Shown: positions 59,289-64,000 of the stretch, piece by piece | How positions within the stretch are numbered: the first letter of the stretch is position 1 | Layout of the letters: each line of letters begins with the position of its first letter | From: JAFGQJ01 sp964588525 | GTDB lineage: Bacteria > Spirochaetota > Spirochaetia > SZUA-6 > DRHE01 | Direction of reading: 5' to 3' | Assembly (NCBI GenBank): GCA_964588525.1 | Contig: CAZPQC010000002.1 | Span: 31,829 to 95,828 of the forward strand | DNA: 64,000 bases | Notes under the pieces: generated by a model | Databases searched by the model: none | Seen by the model: only the letters and a program-made list of their open reading frames with translations | Told to the model about the DNA's origin: nothing | Made by a program: the position numbers and the translations under genes

Positions 59289-61085
59289 CTAACCCGGGAG
59301 GTAGTCGGCCTTCAAGGCGAGCATGCGGCCGACACTGTCCTTCAGCCCGCCGGGGCGGGAGCGCTGCCGCCACAGCTCCTCATGACGCTTGATGAGGGAC
59401 TCCAGCTCTGCGGCCAGCTCCTGCCGGGCGGAAAGGGGAATCTCTTCGACGGTCAGTCCGGGTGTGGCGAAACGTTCCTTACCGAGTCGGGCGGCATGGT
59501 CCATGAGTTCCGCGGTGAAACGCAACTCTGCTTGCAGGAGGCTTGCATCCCCGGTTCGGATATCGGCGCGATCCAGCAGCGCAAGGGCTTGCGCAACTCC
59601 CTCTTGCTCACGGGAGAAATCGTAGCCCCGGAAACGCTTGAGATCTTCCTCGTGGTACTGTTGAAGATCCGGGAGAAGCAGTACGGCCAGCACGCCGGCG
59701 TTGTGCAGGCGCGCGATCCCGTCTTCGTAGAGATTTTCGAGTATCATCAGCCCCCCGGCTGCGTTTCCCGTTTCGTCCTGAAAGATATGCCGGGACAGAT
59801 TGGCTTCGATGTCGAGGTCCGCGGCGGCCTGCGGATCCCACCCGGCCGCAGCGGCCAGCAGGTAAGCGGGGTAGGAGACGGGAAGCTGCTGCCAGTGCCC
59901 GTTGTCCCCCCAGTCGGTGAGCATCACTCCGGCGGTTCCGGCGCTCCGGCCCTCCACCGCGGCGCTCAGAATGTTCTGCCTGGCATTGTTCCAGCGGCCG
60001 CCCAGAGAGTTCCAGGAGGAGGTGCCGGGACAGACGTAGAAGGGCACACCCGCCCGGGCGAACAGGCGGCTCTCTTTGACAAAGGGATGGTCGGCTTCGT
60101 ATCCCCAATCCCAGGCGACAACATCCCGGGGAAGCTCTTCGATCAGGTCGGGATGGTGAAGGATGATGTCGCCGCAGAATTGCATGGTCTTGCCCCGCCG
60201 CGACAGCTCCTTATGGATCTTCAACATGAACTCGAGATAAACCCGTCCCAACCCCCTCCGCTCGCAGGCTTCCCTGCTCCGGCCCTGACCCAACTCGAAG
60301 GGTTCGTCCGCACCCACGTTGACCATGTCGCTGGTGAAGTGGGGAAGCAGCTCGTCGTACAGGCCGCGCAGCAGATCCAGGGACCCGGGATCCAGGGGGT
60401 TGAGCGTCGTGGGCTGCTGCCGGACTCCTCCCCAGGGATCGACGAAGCTACCCGTAACTTCGGCCAGGCGATCGTACGGATCGTGCCTGAGCCAGCGCTC
60501 CATGTGGCCGAAGGAGTTCTGGGTGGGCACCAGCTCGATGGCCCGTTGTAAACAATAGCGGTCCAGCTCCTCCGCCTGCTCCGGGGTGATGGGGGAGGCC
60601 TCCTGCCACACGACCCTGTGGGCAGGGTAGGCAAAGGTGTGCTCCGTGTACAGCTGAACCTGGTTGATCTTCAGCTCCCCCCAGAGATCGATCAGGCGCT
60701 TGAGGGTCTCCATGGTCGGCACGCGGTCGCGGCTGATATCCAGCATCACCCCCCGGACCGGAAGCTCCGGCCGGTCCTCGATGTGGAGGAAGGGAATGCG
60801 CCCCGCTTCATCCGCCTGGCGGGCCAGCTGGCGCAGGGTCATGAAGCCGTAGAACAAGCCCGGATTCCCGCCGGCTACGAGAGTCAGGCCGTCGGAGCCG
60901 GCCGTCAGCCGGTAGCCCTGCTCGCCCTCGACCAGTCCGGGATCAATCCGAGCCGTTACCCCTTTCGGGTACTCCGCCCCGGTTGCATAGCGGGAAAGTT
61001 CCTCCCTCAGGGTCACGGGCAAGGTGTACAGGCCGTGCCGTTGGACGATCTTCCTCGGTCTGGGGACTAGAACAGGTTCTCTCAT
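59289..61085 (-). CDS. Family GH20-type beta-N-acetylhexosaminidase
   Basis: A 598-residue enzyme. The N-terminal GH20b-like domain ends in GNPGLFYGFMTLRQLARQ, and the catalytic barrel begins LPVRGVMLDISRDRVPTMET. The Asp-Glu catalytic pair is in MVNVGADEPFELGQG (near 255-260), where classical GH20 enzymes have GGDE. A Trp-rich end (MLTDWGDNGHWQQLP) is also family-like. It removes terminal N-acetylhexosamine, probably inside the cell, as no signal peptide is seen. It overlaps the GH94 end by four bases. The C-terminal 130 residues are an added helical part. Confidence 0.84.
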   Translation of the reverse strand: MREPVLVPRPRKIVQRHGLYTLPVTLREELSRYATGAEYPKGVTARIDPGLVEGEQGYRLTAGSDGLTLVAGGNPGLFYGFMTLRQLARQADEAGRIPFLHIEDRPELPVRGVMLDISRDRVPTMETLKRLIDLWGELKINQVQLYTEHTFAYPAHRVVWQEASPITPEQAEELDRYCLQRAIELVPTQNSFGHMERWLRHDPYDRLAEVTGSFVDPWGGVRQQPTTLNPLDPGSLDLLRGLYDELLPHFTSDMVNVGADEPFELGQGRSREACERRGLGRVYLEFMLKIHKELSRRGKTMQFCGDIILHHPDLIEELPRDVVAWDWGYEADHPFVKESRLFARAGVPFYVCPGTSSWNSLGGRWNNARQNILSAAVEGRSAGTAGVMLTDWGDNGHWQQLPVSYPAYLLAAAAGWDPQAAADLDIEANLSRHIFQDETGNAAGGLMILENLYEDGIARLHNAGVLAVLLLPDLQQYHEEDLKRFRGYDFSREQEGVAQALALLDRADIRTGDASLLQAELRFTAELMDHAARLGKERFATPGLTVEEIPLSARQELAAELESLIKRHEELWRQRSRPGGLKDSVGRMLALKADYLPG

Positions 61086-63568
61086 GGTTGCTCCTCGCGA
61101 CGGGGCGAATCATCCCTGCATTTTGAATCCGGGACTCCCATGGTTACCTCAACCTGGTGCAGGGCAACATCCTCCGGCGCCGGAATCAGATTGTCTTTCA
61201 AAAGCCGGCCGTCCAGGCGGATCTCGGTTGTACCTTTTGACAGATGTCCGGGGTTCTTCACCGCGATGCGGTAGCGGGTGCCCCGAAAGGTGCGCTGCAC
61301 CGTGAAGCCGTTCCAGTCCGGAGGTATGCAGGGGTCGATCCTCAAGCCCTCATACTCCGGCCGGATGCCGAGAGTCCATTGGGAGATAGCCACGAAATTC
61401 CAGGCCGCTGTTCCGGTCAACCAGGAGTTCTTCGCCTCCCCGGGCCGTGCCGCCTCCTTGCCGGCGATCATCTGAGCGTACACGTACGGCTCGGTCTTGT
61501 GGAGGGCACTCATCTCCTCCAGATAGGCGGGGCAGATCTTGCGGTAATAATCGAAGGCCCGTTCTCCCCGTCCGAGCAGGCACTCGGCGATCATGATCCA
61601 GGGGTTGTTGTGGCAGAATACTCCGCCGTTTTCCTTGTAACCGGGGGGATAGCTGGAGATCTCCCCGAGGTTCAAATGGTAGCGGGAATAGGCCGGCCAG
61701 AGCAGTACGATCCCGTACTCGCTGTCCAGATGCTGCTTGACCGCATCCAGTGCCAGGCGGGGATAACCGTTCTCCAGCCCTATCCCCGCCATCGAGCAGA
61801 ATCCCTGGGTTTCGATGTAGATCCGCCCTTCCTCGTTTTCCCGGCTGCCGATCCCGGCGCCGCTGTGGTCGTACGCCCGGAGGTACCAAGCGCCGTCCCA
61901 GCCGTGCTCGATCACGGCTTTCTCCATCGACTGCAGCGCTTGCCGTGCTTCCTCCGCCAGGGCGGGATGTCCGCTTCGCCGGCAGATCTCCTGGAACTCC
62001 CGGCCGATATAGACGAACATGCCGGCGATCAGCACGCTCTCGGCGATCCCGCCCTCTCTGTTCTCCGCTGTCTGGAAGGATTCATCCGGGTCGATGGAGT
62101 AGCAGTTCAGATTCAGGCAGTCGTTCCAGTCCGCCCTGCCGATCAAGGGAAGCCCGTGGGGTCCCAGGTTGTCGACCACGTGAGCGAAGGAACGGCGCAG
62201 GTGCTCGAAGAGACTCCCCATGCGGTGGGGATCGTTGTCGAAGGGAACCTCTTCCTCGAGGATCGACCAATCGCCGGTCTCCTTGAGGTAGGCGCTGGCG
62301 GCCAGGATCAGCCAGAGCGGATCGTCGTTGAAGTCTCCTCCGATCTCGGCGTTGCCTCTCTTGGTCAGCGGCTGGTACTGGTGGTAGGTGCTGCCGTCCT
62401 CCTTCTGGACGGCGGCCACGTCCAGGATCCTCTGCCTGGCTCGCTCCGGGATTTGATGCACGCAGCCCAGCAGGTCCTGGTTGGTATCCCGGAAGCCCAA
62501 ACCCCTGCCGATGCCTGATTCGAAGTAGGAGGCGCTGCGGCCCAGATTGAAGGCGACCACACACTGGTAGGGGTTCCAGACGTTGACCATCCGGTCCAGC
62601 CGCTCATCCCCGCTTTCCAGATGGAAATGGGATAGGGATTCCTGCCAGTGGCGGGTCAGTTCGTCGAAAGCCTGGTCCACCGCCTCAATTGTCTGCAGGC
62701 GCCCTATCATCCGCCCGGCCTGATCCTTGCGGATCACGCCGGCAGCCTCCCATTTGTCCTCAGGATCGTTTTCCGCGTATCCCAGGAGGAAAATCAGGGT
62801 CTTCCTCTGCCCGGGAGCCAGGCGGAGCCGAAGCTGGTGGGAGGCGATCGGGGCCCAGCCGTGGGCGACCGAGTTCGAGCTTTCGCCCTGCATGACCGCC
62901 TGAGGTGAGTCGAATCCGTTGTGCGGCCCCAGAAAGCCGTCCCGGTCGGTGTCGAAGCCGGCGATCGGCTCATTGACCGAGTAGAAGGCGTAGTGATTCC
63001 TTCGTTCCCGATACTCGCTCTTGTGGTAGATTACCGACCCCTCCACCTCCACTTCAGCCAGGGATAGGTTCCGCTGGAAGTTGGTCATGTCCTCCAACGC
63101 GTTCCACAGGCAAAACTCGACCAGGGAGAACAGCTGGATGGTCCGCTCCCGGTTGCTTCGGTTCTCCAGGGTAAGTTTGTGGAGCTCCGCGTTTACGCCC
63201 AGAGGAACGAAGAACAGCAGCTCCGCGGCCAGGCCGTTTTTGCTGCCGCAGATGCGGCTGTAGCCCAGACCGTGGCGGCACTCATACTCGTCCAGCTTCG
63301 CGCTTGCCGGCTTGAAGCAGGGTGACCAGAAGGCGCCGTCCTCCCGGATGTAGAAGCAGCGGCCCCCGCTGTCCAAGGGGACGTTGTTGTAGCGGTAGCG
63401 GGTGATCCGCCGCAGGAGCGCGTCCCGGTAGAAGCAATACCCGCCGGCGGTGTTGGAGATCAGGGAGAAGAAATCCTGACAGCCCAGGTAGTTGATCCAG
63501 GGGTATGGGGTCCGGGGATCGGTTATCACGTACTCCCGGGCCGCATCGTCGAAGAAACCGTACTTCAT
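61082..63568 (-). CDS. GH94 phosphorylase (cellobiose/chitobiose phosphorylase type)
   Basis: An 828-residue phosphorylase: it cleaves a beta-1,4 disaccharide with phosphate to give a sugar 1-phosphate, saving ATP. The start is diagnostic (MKYGFFDDAAREYVITDPRT, then PYPWINYLG). The general-acid Asp is in GRADWNDCLNL (near 475). HLNLGEISSYPPGYKENGGVF and FCHNNPWIMIAECLLGRGE follow. The substrate, cellobiose or N,N'-diacetylchitobiose, cannot be fixed by eye. ATG 63568 is preferred to 63598 because AGGAAAG lies before it. The gene overlaps the GH130 remnant by four bases and GH20 by four bases, as a coupled operon. Confidence 0.92.
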   Translation of the reverse strand: MKYGFFDDAAREYVITDPRTPYPWINYLGCQDFFSLISNTAGGYCFYRDALLRRITRYRYNNVPLDSGGRCFYIREDGAFWSPCFKPASAKLDEYECRHGLGYSRICGSKNGLAAELLFFVPLGVNAELHKLTLENRSNRERTIQLFSLVEFCLWNALEDMTNFQRNLSLAEVEVEGSVIYHKSEYRERRNHYAFYSVNEPIAGFDTDRDGFLGPHNGFDSPQAVMQGESSNSVAHGWAPIASHQLRLRLAPGQRKTLIFLLGYAENDPEDKWEAAGVIRKDQAGRMIGRLQTIEAVDQAFDELTRHWQESLSHFHLESGDERLDRMVNVWNPYQCVVAFNLGRSASYFESGIGRGLGFRDTNQDLLGCVHQIPERARQRILDVAAVQKEDGSTYHQYQPLTKRGNAEIGGDFNDDPLWLILAASAYLKETGDWSILEEEVPFDNDPHRMGSLFEHLRRSFAHVVDNLGPHGLPLIGRADWNDCLNLNCYSIDPDESFQTAENREGGIAESVLIAGMFVYIGREFQEICRRSGHPALAEEARQALQSMEKAVIEHGWDGAWYLRAYDHSGAGIGSRENEEGRIYIETQGFCSMAGIGLENGYPRLALDAVKQHLDSEYGIVLLWPAYSRYHLNLGEISSYPPGYKENGGVFCHNNPWIMIAECLLGRGERAFDYYRKICPAYLEEMSALHKTEPYVYAQMIAGKEAARPGEAKNSWLTGTAAWNFVAISQWTLGIRPEYEGLRIDPCIPPDWNGFTVQRTFRGTRYRIAVKNPGHLSKGTTEIRLDGRLLKDNLIPAPEDVALHQVEVTMGVPDSKCRDDSPRREEQP

Positions 63569-63840
63569 GTGTCTTTCCTGGCGCTCCGGCCGGCGCATCT
63601 AATCACACGGGGATCGTACTTGTAGTCCGAGCCGGGCAGATCGGGCTCGCCATCCGTGAATACAATAGGCTCGTGGTCCAGCTTGCAGTCGATCCCGTCG
63701 TCGCTGAACCCACGGTGGATGTTCATCCTCCTGCAGATATCGTCGCAGCGGAACACGCCGGCAAAGCCGTTTTCGAAAGGCACGACGGCGCTGTTGAACA
63801 CGCTGTTGGGTACGGCCTTGCAGTGGACCTTTATTTTCAT
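63565..63840 (-). pseudogene. N-terminal remnant of a GH130 mannoside phosphorylase
   Basis: Only about 75 residues of a family that is about 330-390 long. It reads PNSVFNSAVVPFENGFAGVF, then RCDDICRRMNIHRGFSDDGI, then EPIVFTDGEPDLPGSDYKYD and PRVI, a clear GH130 start. After PRVI the frame continues CAGRSARKDT and stops at 63565, overlapping the GH94 ATG. Catalytic core and phosphate site are lost. I infer deletion of some 800 bases between the GH130 and GH94 genes. An SD (GGAGAGG) still lies before ATG 63840, so it may be translated and may help coupling to GH94. Confidence 0.75.
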
Positions 63841-63869
63841 GAGTGCTTCAGCCTCTCCAAAGCTCCGGT

Positions 63870-64000
63870 TTACCCCTTGACCGCGCCGGCGAACACGCCC
63901 TTGGTTATCTGCTTCCTGAAGATGATGTAGAAGATCAGCATCGGCGCCATGCCGATCACCAGGGCCGCGAACTGCTTGCCGTAGTCGGAGGCCATGGTTC
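63870..64000 (-). CDS. ABC transporter permease, MalG-type (CUT1), C-terminal part
   Basis: The last 43 codons of a sugar ABC permease that enters from the right edge. The visible end (YGKQFAALVIGMAPMLIFYI, then IFRKQITKGVFAGAVKG) is the conserved C-terminus of MalG-like permeases. The stop is TAA at 63870-63872. It is the upstream gene of the GH130-GH94-GH20-GH9 set, so the transporter likely imports the oligosaccharide they use. Confidence 0.88.
   Translation of the reverse strand, partial: TMASDYGKQFAALVIGMAPMLIFYIIFRKQITKGVFAGAVKG

Noticed and set aside
1..64000. tRNA, rRNA, CRISPR arrays, insertion sequences or phage genes
   Set aside because: No cloverleaf-like stretch in any gap, no regular short repeats, no transposase or integrase motifs, and the gaps are all short.

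Overview
The window is about 64 kb of GC-rich bacterial DNA, densely coding, with short intergenic gaps, many ATGA overlaps and clear Shine-Dalgarno (SD) sites. It most likely comes from a free-living, carbohydrate-fermenting spirochaete. The best marker is the P83/100-type protein at 36799-38289, a family known essentially from spirochaetes. The 2-hydroxyacyl-CoA dehydratase activase (51726-56105), molybdenum hydroxylases, carbamate kinase and sugar phosphorylase genes fit an anaerobic lifestyle. This assignment is inference from gene content, not from a marker phylogeny.

Layout. 1-5753: two divergent molybdenum hydroxylase (xanthine dehydrogenase family) transcription units that share a 200-base promoter region; the left one runs off the window. 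5780-10243: a signal-peptide remnant, a Gfo/Idh/MocA oxidoreductase, a GNAT acetyltransferase, a chimeric low-GC ORF, an IclR regulator and a PfkB sugar kinase. 10264-15229: a 2-oxoacid dehydrogenase operon (E1 alpha, E1 beta, E2; no E3), a protein tyrosine phosphatase and carbamate kinase. 15395-23879: Tag, NudC, a membrane-esterase fusion, a cell-wall amidase, a penicillin-acylase-family hydrolase, XdhC and an HtrA-like protease. 23938-27537: a NifU-type protein, a zinc-ribbon protein, then a lower-GC three-gene cassette (methyltransferase, glycosyltransferase, unknown). 27467-34961: MalQ, AlaX-type editing protein, nitroreductase, a RarA-methyltransferase fusion and a GT4 glycosyltransferase. 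35038-38981: an envelope locus (PQQ-propeller/HEAT protein, P83/100 protein, beta-barrel protein). 38976-43045: a decayed HepT with its MntA partner, an unusual UMF1-type MFS carrier and an alkaline-phosphatase-superfamily protein. 43101-48636: an EamA exporter and a small secreted protein-MoxR-DUF58-transglutaminase operon. 48775-51615: an MFS carrier, a DUF4389 protein and three small proteins. 51632-56105: a palindromic operator candidate and the giant activase. 56089-57253: a hydrolase and a carrier remnant. 57373-64000: a sugar operon on the minus strand (CUT1 permease, GH130 remnant, GH94, GH20, GH9).

How genes work together. The molybdenum hydroxylases, XdhC (cofactor insertion) and carbamate kinase (ATP from carbamoyl phosphate) could together serve anaerobic purine or N-heterocycle breakdown, but they are not in one operon. 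The right-hand sugar operon looks like uptake of beta-linked oligosaccharides followed by cytoplasmic cleavage and phosphorolysis. The MoxR-DUF58-transglutaminase set is a conserved envelope-associated module.

The most notable signals are: at least four broken or rearranged genes (5780-5854, 38976-39218, 56861-57253, 63565-63840) and a chimeric ORF (7778-8332); the lower-GC cassette at 24934-27537, whose promoter places transcription start almost on the ATG; several other promoters with the same near-leaderless geometry; and a 26-base palindrome over a promoter at 51632-51657. I found no tRNA, rRNA, CRISPR array or insertion sequence, and no gene-free stretch longer than 300 bases.
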